Shown: one piece after another, positions 1 to 10,334 of the stretch
Layout: the number at the start of each line of letters is the position of its first letter
How positions within the stretch are numbered: the stretch's first letter is position 1
Source of the DNA: Lepidodermella squamata
Taxonomy: Eukaryota; Gastrotricha
Reading direction: 5' to 3'
Length of the DNA stretch: 64,000 bases
NCBI GenBank assembly: GCA_047495785.1
Contig: JBLDXI010000043.1
Span: 678,473 to 742,472, forward strand
The notes under the pieces: model-generated
Database searches by the model: none
What the model saw: the letters and a program-made list of their open reading frames with translations, nothing else
What the model was told of the DNA's origin: nothing
Position numbers and translations under genes: made by a program

Positions 1-237
1 AATTATTGCGTGAATCTCGTTGTGATGAGAGTTTTATGTTTTACTTGGGAACACTTCGATACAATAAGGATGCAGTTGTATTTTTACTGAATATTGTCTA
101 CGTGTCGATTGCTTCAGTTATCATGTTTATTTCTGTTTTCTAGGATTATATGTGAAATAGGCGAAGGATAGTAGCTGATCGAGTTAATTTTAAGGGTGTA
201 AGGAAGAACCGGCTTAAAATTGGCCTTCTCAACGAAA

Positions 238-3200
238 ATGATGATGACGCCCCCGAAGCAGCCGCCAAAGGGTGACAACAAGCGGCAGCCGGTGTTGAAG
301 CAGGTGACGATCCTGACCGGCGACGACGCTGCTTCGGGGAAGAGGTCGAACTTTTGCGAACTCGAGATCCAGGGCGGCGTGTCGGTGCTGAGTTTGGACT
401 TGTTCACGCAGTACACGCACCTGACGATCCTGCACCTGGCGAAGAACGACATTCGGATTCTGCCGAAGGAGATCGGCAACCTGGTGAACCTGGTGTACCT
501 GGACGTGTCGCACAACCACCTGCGGGCGCTGCCGCCAGAGATCGGGGAGCTGCTGCGGCTGCGCGAACTGAACATCTCGCACAACCCGATCGTGGCGCTG
601 CCGCACGAGATCGGGCGCCTCTACAACCTGTACAAGCTGTCGATGATGAACGTGAACATAATGAATCTGCCGCGGGACATGTCGCGGATGCCGGGCGAGC
701 TGATGGACATGCAGTGCCAGAGCGTGCTGGCGCAGCTGCTCGACTCGATGCCGGCGAACGCGTTCAAGATCCCGCCGGCGCGGCGCATGATCAGCGTGGA
801 GGCGCCGAACACGAAGCAGGTCTCGGCCGTGTTCACGGTCATGTGCTACAACGTGCTCTGCGACAAGTACTGCACGCGCCAGTTGTACGGCTACTGCCCG
901 CCCTGGGCGCTCTCCTGGGACTACCGCAAGAAGCTCATCCTCGAGGAGATCAAAAAGTACTTCGCGGACATTGTGGCGCTGCAGGAGGTGGAGACGGAGC
1001 AGTTCCACAACTTCTTCAAGCCGGAGCTGGGCGCGCTCGGCTACGAGGGCGTGTTCTCCGCCAAGTCGCGCGCGCGCACCATGACCGAGAACGAACGCAA
1101 GCACGTCGACGGGTGCGCCATCTTCTGGAAAACCGAACAGTTAGTTTTTTTTCTTTTGATATCATCTACACAAGGATGTGAAGGCGAGGCAAGGGCTGGG
1201 CGGGCAAAATGCCAACTAATGTTTCAGAATAATTGGATTTGTTTTAGGCTGTTGATCACTATCTCCTGTTATTAGTTCAAATTATTGGACATTTTCGTCT
1301 CGAAAATTTGGAGGTGCTACGCGAAGAATTTTGCGGCAATTTATTTGCACAGCCTCATATTTCAAATTCCAGACACAGCTTATTCATCGCCATCATATTC
1401 CAATATTACAAAATAACAAGAGGCATTCCTTGTGTAATTTGATGGATGGATGGTTGATAGATAAGATGCTTATGCAGGTATTTGAGTAGAACAAGTGGCG
1501 AAAATTGCTGGCGCGAAGCCAATGCTATTTTAATTAAATTTGAAAACTGCTCGAGTACACACATGCAAGCAACTAAAACTAGCTGCTGTTCATTTATTTT
1601 CAGTTCTCGCTCGCTCGCTCACTTGCCTAGATAGATGAGTAATTGTAGCAGGCCTTTGTTTGTTTGCGGTTTGCGGTAGGTAAGATGGAGAGAGAGATTA
1701 ACGAGCATTGTTGCTGCGTGTTGTCAGCGTTTTGAATCATGAAATGCTAAAAGCTGATGATTATGAAGATGACCCAGTTAGTACAATGTGCTCAACTGTG
1801 CTCAAACCACGAAAATTTGTTAAAAATGTCAGGAAAAAATGACAGTTTCGTAAGCAAAGCCATATCGAGAAAGACTTGTTTGCTTAAAATTTGAGCATTT
1901 CAAGTGGGACATGCCACTCTCTGCTTAGTCACAGCGAAAAATAAAATGAAAATGCTTGAATGTTAAAAAAGTAGTCGGGTCAAATGGCGTATTTTATCGA
2001 ATTGGTGATGCGGTGTTTCATGCGGCTTTAAGTTCGCTCTGTTTTCTGAAAAAACCAAATTATTGCAGCGTTTATTGGTGCCCTGATGTTCGAAAAAATA
2101 CGGTAATTGAGGTAATTGGAAGGATCTTGAGGCAAATTTGAGCAACGTCATGATTTACAAAGAAATTATCTAAGATGTGGATGATACCTCAAGGTCAGGG
2201 GGTAAAGTTAGCCACTCTCCTTGAACATTTGTATGTGGTTTTCGAGGGCTAAAAAACTGTGTTGTCAGTAAAAAGCTGTGATTTGCGTATGGAAAGTGTC
2301 ATTGATCATTTTATCATTTCTATTTTTGACAAAAACGGCCATCGTTGACTTGAACGAAAAAAATAATCGCTCCTAGATAAAATATGAAAATGAGCCCCCA
2401 CACTGGTATTTCGCCCGCTCTAGCTTTGCCACCTTGACACCTTGACAGACGTGTGTTTTTTTAATAATTGATAATTCAATTGCTAATTGGTGTTTTTTCT
2501 GTGTGTTTTCTTGTCGTTTCAGTTTTTCACTGCTAAATTTTAACGTTATTGAGTTTAACCAAGTGACGCAGAATTTGACGCACGCGCGCGGGCCGAACGC
2601 CGATCTGATCAACCGCGTGATGACGAAAGACAACATCGGGCTGGCGGCGCTGCTGCAAACGAAAGACCACGTGTTCCAGTACGGCGACGTGCCGCCCATC
2701 CACGCGAACCAGCCCCTCCTCGTGGCGACGGCGCACATCCACTGGGACCCGGAGTACTGCGACGTGAAGCTCATCCAGACGATCATGCTCATGTCCGAGC
2801 TGAAGCAGATCATCGAGGCGAGCGTGAAGCAGTACCGGCCGGAGCTGACGGGCGAGGCGGTGCGCCACGACTGCAACACGATCCCGCTGATTCTGTGCGG
2901 CGACCTCAACTCGCTGCCCGACTCGGGCGTCATTTCTTTCCTGCAAAATGGCAAGATCGCGGCGAACCACTCCGACTTCAAGGAGATGGGCTACGAGGAC
3001 TGTCTGCAGAAGCTGTCGACATCGCCCGAGAATGGCGAAGTGTTGGCGCACGAGTTCCGCGTGCGCTCCGCCTACGAGGAGGAGCACTCGCGGGCGACCA
3101 ACTACACGGTCGACTTCAAGGGCATCATCGACTACATCTTCTACTCGTACGACTACATGTACCTGCTCGAAGTACTGGGGCCCTTCGACTACGACTGGTT

Positions 3201-3342
3201 CAAGGAGCTGCGTCATCCGGCTTGCCCGGCCCCATACATTCCGTCGGACCACTTTCCGCTGCTGGCGCGATTCCAGATGCCGGTGCCCTACCCACGCCCG
3301 CCCTTCATGTCCGCCCGCGTCACCGGGCCCAACAACCACTGA
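238..3342 (+). CDS. CNOT6: CCR4-NOT complex subunit 6 (CCR4-type poly(A) deadenylase), two coding exons
   Basis: Exons 238-1139 and 2523-3342 join across a GTTAGT...CAG intron (phase 2; the split codon makes His301) into 573 aa, close to the roughly 557 aa of vertebrate CNOT6. The start is the first of three ATGs at 238; the frame extends upstream only through non-ATG codons. Residues about 49-145 form leucine-rich repeats (LHLAKNDIRILP, LDVSHNHLRALP, LNISHNPIVALP), which in this family bind the CNOT7/CAF1 nuclease. Residues from about 198 form the exonuclease-endonuclease-phosphatase domain. The visible catalytic set is Asn205 (CYNVLC), Glu250 (LQEVE), Asp428 and Asn430 (GDLNS), Asp504 (IIDYIF) and Asp543-His544 (SDH). 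The family shortens mRNA poly(A) tails in the cytoplasm with Mg2+. A TTTTCTAG at 135-142 suggests a 5'-UTR exon starting at 143. Third codon positions are strongly GC-rich, unlike the flanks. CNOT6 versus CNOT6L cannot be separated outside vertebrates. Confidence 0.96.
1140..2522 (+). other. Intron of the CNOT6 gene
   Basis: A 1383-bp phase-2 intron begins GTTAGT and ends CGTTTCAG. It is AT-rich and I see no conserved coding signal, tRNA or clear transposon in it. The boundary is fixed by the protein: KTE-H-FSLL continues the CNOT6 family motif KTEKFTL, whereas the neighbouring GT at 1144 would break the frame. Confidence 0.9.
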
Positions 3343-3434
3343 TCGGTCGGTCGATCGACTGTGAATGATGAATCTGAGCTTCTCTCTCTGTCTCTGTATT
3401 TGTGTTTGTACGTAAGGCAGGCTGCTGCTGCTGC

Positions 3435-3440
3435 AATAAA
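3435..3440 (+). terminator. Polyadenylation signal of CNOT6
   Basis: An AATAAA lies 93 bp after the stop codon, directly after a CTG-rich stretch. It is the first canonical signal downstream and implies a short 3' UTR. Confidence 0.75.
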
Positions 3441-4768
3441 GATGCTTTTTTCTGTCTGTGAGGTAGTTACATTGATTTATCCAACCAACTCATCGTGCAA
3501 CACCATCGAATGCCTAATTAGGAAAAACAGCGCAAGATGAAGATTCTTAGAGATTGTGCTTTTTGCTGTCGTGACGCCACAACGTTGCCATTGCTACCGC
3601 CACCTCTCTGTTAAGTAAGTATCTATCTATCTGCATACTACTCACGCGTGTTACCAAGTACTACTACTACTGCTATTGAATGTGTTTGAAGAAGTAAACA
3701 AGATTGTTATCTAGTGTAGTTGCTGCCGTCATCATCATCACAACGGCTGCCCACCGTTTCGTTTTTCTGCCGCCGCCGCTGCTACTGCTTACACGCGCGT
3801 CGTCTTTTTACTGTACGCCTGTACATGCATGTAAGCTGCGTAGATTTGCGAAATTTCACTTGCAAAGTGTGTAGCGTAACTTCTTGCCACCAATACATGT
3901 GTCTCATCGTCTACCTGTAAGTCTGCCTGTCTTTTATCCACCGTATATTTGTGGCTGCTGCTGCTGCTGCTACGTACTTGTAGTTAGTGCCCTGGATTAT
4001 AGTTGTCTTTGAGATATCCGCAACTTTGATTCGCTATGTTGGGTTGTGCTCTAAACATCTTCTATCTTTAACGGGTGAGCGAGTGGTTCTCTCTCTCTCC
4101 CCTCTATCTCTGGCTGTCTCTGTGTCCTACTTACGTGTGTTCTACTGCAACGGGCGTGCGTCGTACGTGTATTCTTTCTTTCTTTCTTCAATTCTGTCTC
4201 TCTTTCATGTGTGTCACATGTCCACTGTTCAACAAACACTGGCTGTGGAAATTATTGATGGATGATACATCGATTATGAGTATCATCTATCTATCTATCT
4301 ATCTATCTGTCTGTCTGTCTATTATGAATGAATGGCTTCAAAAGTTTAACTACGAAAAGACTGTTATCATCTACACTTGTATACTACTACTACTTGGCTA
4401 CAACTACGTCTACTATCGTCTCCGTCCGTCCGTTGTCTTCTACGATATGTCGTCGTCGGTCGTCGTCGTCGTCATACGGCGACAAAAGTGAATGATGATG
4501 ATGATGATAGCTGTAGAAAAAACAGCTGCTCATCCATCTACAATTAATAAAATGAGAAGGAAAGCAAACATGCTAAAAAATAAAAGCTACAACAAAATGT
4601 TAAAACGAGACGTGTTTTTTTCTCAAGTACACATGCGCATCAACTTGATCATCGTCGAATACAATTTCCGAGTCCGAGTTGCCGCGGTCAAGACGCTGTT
4701 AACACTAACAATGAAAAATGAAACTACAACAGCGAAAGAAAGCCAGCTCACCTATTTATAGGTAACAT
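3441..4768. other. Intergenic spacer rich in short tandem repeats
   Basis: I see no gene with support here. The stretch holds CTG/CTA and GTCGTC triplet runs, pyrimidine runs such as TCTCTCTCTC near 4090, and ATGATG runs near 4492-4508. Open frames present are low in complexity and follow these runs. Confidence 0.7.
4285..4320. repeat. (ATCT)n/(GTCT)n tetranucleotide microsatellite
   Basis: Five to six ATCT units run directly into GTCT units. It is a simple microsatellite with a one-base switch in the repeat unit. Confidence 0.9.
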
Positions 4769-4769
4769 A

Positions 4770-5198
4770 CCGTATTTTACGAATTGTAAGGCAGGACCCA
4801 ATTATAGGGCAGAACCGGAATAAAGGGCAGATGCTAATGGTCATTTGAAATAATGAAGGGCAGAACCGTATTAATCGGCAGGGCCTTGTATGAAGTGGCT
4901 TATTACATGAGCGCCTGCTGGGTAAGTGGTTAAAGTTGGATAGGGTGTAATTTTTCGTCATTAAGCGCACTAATCGTCCTTTATCCACCTTAATCCAATT
5001 GATCAAACACTTCAAGCGTGTAGTCACAGGTGGAAGGCAGCAGCTATAGTTTTTATTCGGCGTTTTCAACTGTTAATCTAGGTACTCAACTGGTGACTGA
5101 TTGGGTTCGAAAAATTCGAGTGCAGAGTCGAAATAAAGGGCAGAACTTGAACCTCGTTTAGAAAAAAAGGGCAAGGTCTTATAATTCGTAAAAAACGG
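4770..5198. mobile_element. MITE with 21-bp terminal inverted repeats and TA duplication
   Basis: The left end CCGTATTTTACGAATTGTAA is mirrored at the right end (5178-5198) with two mismatches over 21 bp. Both ends are bounded by TA (4768-4769, 5199-5200), the target duplication of Tc1/mariner-type transposases. The 429-bp interior is non-coding and contains several AGGGCAG motifs (near 4788, 4805, 4826, 4856, 5137). There is no transposase, so it is non-autonomous. Superfamily assignment rests only on the TA duplication. Confidence 0.75.
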
Positions 5199-5252
5199 TA
5201 AAGGGATGTAATAGCGTGAACAATGCGAACGACAAAGGCAATCAAAAAAGGG

Positions 5253-6196
5253 CAAAAAAGGCTGAAATCGCAGTTTCAACCTTTGTACGTTGCGCAGCTC
5301 ATCGGCATCGTGCCGAATCCGGGCGAACCATGCATATTCGCGCTTCATTCGTTAGTGGCAACAAGCGCTACCACGTTTGCAGGCGATCCGCTGACATTTC
5401 GAATTGCCGATATTTCGCTGCCAGCCAAAACAGGCTGAAATCGCAGTTTCAACCCTTGTACGTTGCGCAGCTCATCGGCATCGTGCCGAATCCGTGCAAA
5501 CCATGCACATTCGCGCTTCATTCGTTAGTGGCAACAAGCGCTACCACGTTTGCAGGCGATCCGCTGACATTTCGGATGACCGATGTTTCGCTGCCAGCCA
5601 AAACAGGCTGAAATCGCAGTTTCAACCCTTGTACGTTGCGCAGCTCATCGGCATCGTGCCGAATCCGTGCAAACCATGCACATTCGCGCTTCATTCGTTA
5701 GTGGCAACAAGCGCTACCACGTTTGCAGGCGATCCGCTGACATTTCGGATGACCGATATTTCGCTGCCAGCCAAAACAGGCTGAAATCGCAGTTTCAACC
5801 CATGTACGTTGCGCAGCTCATCGGCATCGTGCCGAATCCGGGCAAACCATGCATATTCGCGCTTCATTCGTTAGTGGCAACAAGCGCTACCACGTTTGCA
5901 GGCGATCCGCTGACATTTCGGGTGACCGATATTTCGCTGTCAGCCAAAACAGGCTGAAATCGCAGTTTCAACCCATGTACGTTGCGCAGCTCATCGGCAT
6001 CGTGCCGAATCCGGGCAAACCATGCACATTCGCGCTTCATTCGTTAGTGGCAACAAGCGCTACCACGTTTGCAGGCGATCCGCTGACATCTCGGATGACC
6101 GATATTTCGCTGCCAGCCAAAACAGGCTGAAATCGCAGATTCAACCCTTGTACGTTGCGCAGCTCATCGGCATCGTGCCGAATCCGGGCAAACCAT
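5253..6196. repeat. Isolated block of the 173-bp satellite, about 5.5 copies
   Basis: The block has the same unit as the array at 31-64 kb, with an exact 173-bp period across the block. It begins inside the CAAAACAGGCTGAAATCGC part of the unit and breaks off after AAACCAT. Private variants (for example TGCACATTCG instead of TGCATATTCG, and CCGTGCAAACC) separate it from the main array, so it has evolved apart from it. It lies between the MITE at 4770-5198 and the tRNA cluster. Confidence 0.97.
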
Positions 6197-6218
6197 TTAA
6201 AATCGAGGAAAAAGCTAG

Positions 6219-6300
6219 CTCCTTGGCAGGGAATCGAACCCTGGTCTCCCGTGAGCAGTTAATCGCAGTTTCTGGGGTTCGAGTCTCCCGATGGGCGCCA
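6219..6300. pseudogene. Two abutting tRNA 3'-half fragments
   Basis: On the minus strand, 6253-6219 reads as the 3' half of an Asp/Gly-type tRNA, with a B-box-like GGTTCGATTCC. On the plus strand, about 6254-6300 reads as another 3' half (GGGGTTCGAGTC) ending GGGCGCCA. The genomic CCA is unusual, because eukaryotes normally add CCA after transcription; it could be chance or the trace of a reverse-transcribed mature tRNA. Neither fragment has an A box. Confidence 0.45.
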
Positions 6301-6375
6301 ACTTTTCAAAAACTTACTGCTATTTTTACGTTATTGTTGAGAATGCCTTTGTTATAAATATTGACGCAAACGCAT

Positions 6376-6448
6376 GGGGCATTAGCTCAAATGGTAGAAC
6401 GCTCGCCTAACATGCGAGAGGCAACGGGATCGGCACCCGTAAGTATCC
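6376..6448 (+). pseudogene. tRNA-Ala-like gene with an AAC (Val) anticodon, probably broken
   Basis: The D arm (TTAGCTCAAATGG), anticodon stem (CTCGC/GCGAG) and T arm (ACGGG-ATCGGCA-CCCGT) match eukaryotic tRNA-Ala. The anticodon loop is CTAACAT, giving AAC in place of the usual AGC. The acceptor strands (GGGGCAT and AAGTATC) do not pair, which argues against function. The A changes at several conserved G positions suggest decay. Confidence 0.6.
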
Positions 6449-6521
6449 CACAAAAACAAAATTTCCACGAATCTTCTGCTTCGTCAGCTTAAATTTGGGA
6501 CTGCATGGCCATCTAAGCCAA

Positions 6522-6590
6522 AGAGATAGTAGCTTAGTGATAGAGTGTCTGCCCAGGTAGCAGAAGATTGATTTTTCCTGAGCTCCTGAG
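6522..6590 (+). pseudogene. tRNA-like remnant with A box and anticodon arm only
   Basis: TAGCTTAGTGATAGAG resembles an internal A box. A stem TCTGC/GCAGA with loop CCAGGTA follows at the correct distance. There is no B box or T arm; the sequence becomes T-rich. It is treated as a decayed tRNA or tRNA-derived element. Confidence 0.35.
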
Positions 6591-6648
6591 CTCGATTTTT
6601 TGCGATAAGCAGTGATTTTTAAAAAAAAACTCATTTCATAGTAAAACT

Positions 6649-6720
6649 TTCCCTGACCGGGAATCGAACCCGGGCCGCCGCGGTGAAAGCGCGGAATCCT
6701 AACCACTAGACCATCAGGGA
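6649..6720 (-). tRNA. tRNA-Glu (UUC)
   Basis: The 72-nt minus-strand sequence folds as a complete cloverleaf. The acceptor is TCCCTGA/TCAGGGA with discriminator A. The anticodon stem CCGCG/CGCGG carries loop CTTTCAC (anticodon TTC). The T arm contains GGTTCGATTCC. All conserved positions look intact, and there is no intron. It is the best tRNA gene of the cluster. Confidence 0.93.
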
Positions 6721-6796
6721 GATATGAAATAAAATGCCTGGATTATGTGATAAATTTTCAATACCTTGTTGAAATTCAAATGAAGAAAAAACTAGT

Positions 6797-6868
6797 GGGC
6801 CCGTTCGGGAATTGAACCAGAGACCTCTCGCACCCAAAGCGAGAATCGTACTCCTAGACCAACGGGCC
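6797..6868 (-). tRNA. tRNA-Pro (UGG)
   Basis: The 72-nt minus-strand cloverleaf has acceptor GGCCCGT/ACGGGCC and discriminator C. The anticodon stem TCTCGC/GCGAGA carries loop TTTGGGT (anticodon TGG). The T stem has one mismatch (TCTGG against CCCGA), so a slightly degenerate copy is possible. It lies about 76 bp from tRNA-Glu on the same strand. Confidence 0.85.
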
Positions 6869-6936
6869 TACGATAGGAAACCCTCGTGGGCTTCTAACAT
6901 GGCATTAGGACAGGCCAAAGGCAGCGCAAAAAGGTA

Positions 6937-7005
6937 CGCCGAGACCCGGGATCGAACCAGGGACCTTTAGATCTTCAGTCTAACGCTCTCCCAACTGAGC
7001 TCGGC
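6937..7005 (-). pseudogene. tRNA-Phe (GAA) with a damaged 5' acceptor
   Basis: The D arm, the anticodon arm (anticodon GAA in ACTGAAGAT) and the T arm (GGTTCGATCCC) agree with eukaryotic tRNA-Phe. The 3' acceptor is TCTCGGC. The 5' side reads GCCGA directly followed by GCTC, so about four bases (the end of the acceptor strand and positions 8-9) are missing. It is probably non-functional. Confidence 0.7.
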
Positions 7006-9734
7006 TAGATGGAAGAAGGGTGGTCACTTTTATTCTAGTGATAACGGTATAACACATTCTTGCTCAAGTTTGACCGAATGTTGATCATCTATGGGTTGAT
7101 TAAACATGATGTAGAGGAAAATTCGGGATTTATCGATTATATTCAGAGACGATTTCAAGAGTAAGAAAATAAAAAAATCGAGTGAGTCCGCAAGATTGAA
7201 GAGCTTTAGTTCAAGCTATACCTGATAGTTGCCAGTCCACAGTCCCATGCGAAAATAAATGTGTGCTCTCGTCATTCGCTATTCACTGAATTAAAAGTTC
7301 AAAGCCCAAGCCAATTCGAAAGATTATTCCTGATCTCGCGAATTCCTGGTCGAGGTTTATCCGATCGGTATTGGTTAATAAAACTCAGGCTAGCGCTGAG
7401 TCTGAAGAACGGACCTTGAATTGACAATAGTAAGTAGGACTGGCTTGACAGTTGTGGAACCAGTTCTAAAACTTTAAGCCTCAGCTCGTGAGTGGCAACT
7501 CTGGCGAAATAAATTTAATCAGCTCTCAATCGCTCTATACGACGTAGCAAACCTAAAATTCAACTCGAATCGATTCATATAAATCAATTCATTTCACTTC
7601 AAATAAATGAGCCCAATAGCATGCTGTATGTAGGCTGTGTCTATATCACGTAAATCTTCGATACATTCAGCTTCGGATAAATTTGTAAATAATATATCAT
7701 GCGTCGTACCTATCCTTTATCATAATCAAGCCAATAAGCTATCATGAAAAAGTTAGTTAAAAGTTAGTTCAGGCAAAAAACTGAAGGTTAAAAAAAGCTC
7801 CCGCGAAGTGCTGAGAGCTAGCGCCATCTTCAAAAGTCGAAAGAGCGATAGATCTAAAAACAAAATGTTAAAATACCCAATTGGAACAATATTAGAAATA
7901 ATAACATACCACCAGAGGCATATTTAGGAATCTAGCAGCATAGCCATCAGCAGCATCATCTTTAAGCAGGAACACTTATTTGTAACCACTGAGAATTCCG
8001 ACGTTGCAATTCCTTGGCTGTTTTGCAAAACTCACTAAGCTATTCCTACCAATAAGAGGGCCATATAATCATTTGAGAGAATACTAACTGACAACTGATG
8101 GTCAGTGGTCAGCAATCGAACGCTTAGTAATATAACTTTCAACTTCAACAAAATATAAAGCAATTTCCCCTTCCTAACTTTTAGTAGCTAGCCCAGCAAT
8201 CTATAAACTTTCCGCCAGTCTGGTATGTGGTATGTAGCATTATTCGCACAATACTTGATAAAAAAGGGGTTTACATGCATGCTTCCATTCGTTGGTTTCA
8301 TCTTTCAATCAGGCGCCGAGTTGTGGACAGTTAAATCTTCCTCTGCGTTATTGGTCAAGACTCGAGAATGAATTTTCCTCGTGTTTTGCTTTCAGAAATC
8401 GATCTCAGAGGAAGATTCAAGTTTCCGGAAGAACTGACTCATGGCGATAGGGGAAGGGAAGTAATTCCAAGTGCTTAAATCATGAAAAATGAAAATCATA
8501 AAAAAAGATGCTGTCGTGGTGAGTTTACCCGGGCAACGATATCCTTAGCGCTGATTGAGCTGGCATAATCAAGAGGCAAGTAAGGATTTAGAATTACGAA
8601 AGATCGTACACATGTTTAATGCAGATCTTATTTCTTATTAGAATTTAGAATGACTAAGTCGGAGAGAGTGGGGTGAACTCGAATAGCAATGTGCAATACC
8701 TATGTTTTACGAGGATCTATAAGATTTACAAGGATTATGTTCAACAGCTGGCCGAGTTCGATCAGTTCGATTAGCATAATACATAGTACGTGAAACGAGT
8801 GAAAAACCTGCAGAACTGTCACACCTAGGACCTAGGTTAACCGGTCATCGGGGTTATGTAAAAAAACACGACGCACAGGCCAGGGCCAGATAGAAAACTA
8901 AGCACGCTTCTAGTTACTACGCATAATCAACTGTCAGTTTTAAGTTTTTTCGCTTATTACCAATAAGATTATATGAGATAACACATTATTGAGTAAAGTT
9001 TAACTCGCGCGTCACGTGCCGGTCACTTCTTGGTCACATGAAATGCGCCCGTCAGATGACTCTGCTTGCGACAAGGACACTGAGCGCGAATTTCAAAAAT
9101 TTCAAAACGGCTAACGAAAAGAAATGCAGAAAACTATAAGCGCAAAACAACAAAAAGCCGACAAAGGAAGTAGAAAATTGCAATTTTGATATATATTTAT
9201 AAATCATTCGTTTTAAGGCAGACAAATAAATATTTATATAACAAGGAAGTTGCGTAATAATATTTTCATAATTATTATTTTTTATAGTTTGCGGGTTGGA
9301 CGAAAATATCCGGGGATCGCTGGGCCCTTATGACGCGCGCGCACCGGGCACTATGTGGCTGAATCTCTGAGACGATAAATGATAGAATCAATTTTTGAAA
9401 CTGACCCATATCCCTTGTTATTTTAAGGACGTTACAGATTGCACCTTACGACATGAATTAATAAATGATTATGATAGATATTCATGATTATGATAAATGA
9501 TGAGTGAATTTCTGGGAAAACCCCAAGACATAGCCTCAAGCCTCAATTTTAAGATGTTATACGTCGTTTTTCAGTGTCGAATTCTAAAAAATTTCTCGCT
9601 TCGTTCGCGTTTAGTTTGCATTTTATCCGGGATTTTATCTATTTCGAGCTCGGTAGCCACCAAAAACCAATTTAAACAAGCAATCAATTTTTAGCTCAAA
9701 AAATTTTACCCATTCCAAACCAAATTCCATTCAT
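7006..9734. other. Spacer without recognisable gene
   Basis: No long reading frame, tRNA or clear inverted repeat is supported across this AT-rich 2.7-kb stretch. I see no satellite or LINE similarity to the other repeats of the window. Confidence 0.6.
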
Positions 9735-9808
9735 TTTAGGAAGGTGTCCTACGAGCCATTCTGATAGGACACTACTGTGTCCTACCAGACAAAAAGTTTG
9801 GGAACCAC
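9735..9808. mobile_element. Remnant end of a hAT-type DNA transposon
   Basis: The stretch ends in AAAAAGTTTGGGAACCACTG, the inverse of the common hAT terminus CAGTGGTTCCCAAACTTTTT. The preceding GTGTCCTA... repeats are typical subterminal sequence of such elements. I could not find the partner end upstream, so it is a solo fragment. Confidence 0.55.
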
Positions 9809-9853
9809 TGGACTGTTGATTTCGCCATGTTATGTCCTGGTTTTCTTCTCCGC

Positions 9854-9981
9854 CATTGTGGAACCAACACGTCATGGGTTCGATGCTTCTCGCAATTAGA
9901 CGATTCTTTCGACCAGATTTGATGCCGATCTCATTCTGGTTGTGAAATTCTCGAAAATTACAGTGTAACGCAGGCAGATTC
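9854..9981. repeat. Dispersed repeat, copy 1
   Basis: This stretch aligns with 11511-11637: both hold GTCATGGGTTCGATG, TCTCGCAATT and TTTCGACCAGATTTG in the same order, followed by a related GTAA.GC.GGCA end. It is an interspersed repeat family of unknown type; no coding sequence is evident. Confidence 0.7.
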
Positions 9982-10156
9982 ATGCCTAGTTTTTAGATTT
10001 TCCCTCCGCCCAACCTCGTGTTGCTTATTGCTTATTCTTATGATTTTCGAACGGAGACCTAGCGACGATCTAGCGTCGTCCCACTTTCTCGATGATACCA
10101 TAACTGTGCCTCGGCTTGCTATGTGATCATCTCGAATCAGGTCTCCCATATTAGTA

Positions 10157-10272
10157 CAGGGCGTTCGCGTAATAATACTCTGGGTGAGCTAAAAATAGCT
10201 ACAAAAAAGGTAAAATGAATGCAAAAAGTAGCAAAGCTATTTTTAGAAGAGTATTATTACGCGAACGCCCTG
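10157..10272. mobile_element. 116-bp palindromic MITE flanked by TA
   Basis: A perfect inverted repeat of 27 bp including the flanking TA (10155-10181 and 10248-10274) starts TACAGGGCGTTCGCG. The next inner bases are also inverted (GCTAAAAATAGC and GCTATTTTTAG), so nearly the whole element can fold into one hairpin. TA lies at both edges as the target duplication, as in Tc1/mariner-type insertions. The perfect arms suggest a recent insertion. Confidence 0.8.
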
Positions 10273-10334
10273 TACATATTGCCATAGTAGTGAAATAATC
10301 GGACGCCGGCAATTCATTGACATTGAGTTTCGCG

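Noticed and set aside
229-1104. Long minus-strand frame (291 aa) and alternative plus frames over CNOT6 exons
   Set aside because: They are Arg/His/Val-rich shadows produced by the GC-rich third positions of the real gene; no family features.
6376-6448. Functional tRNA-Val (AAC)
   Set aside because: The body is that of tRNA-Ala and the acceptor strands do not pair; a genuine tRNA-Val has a different D arm and variable region.
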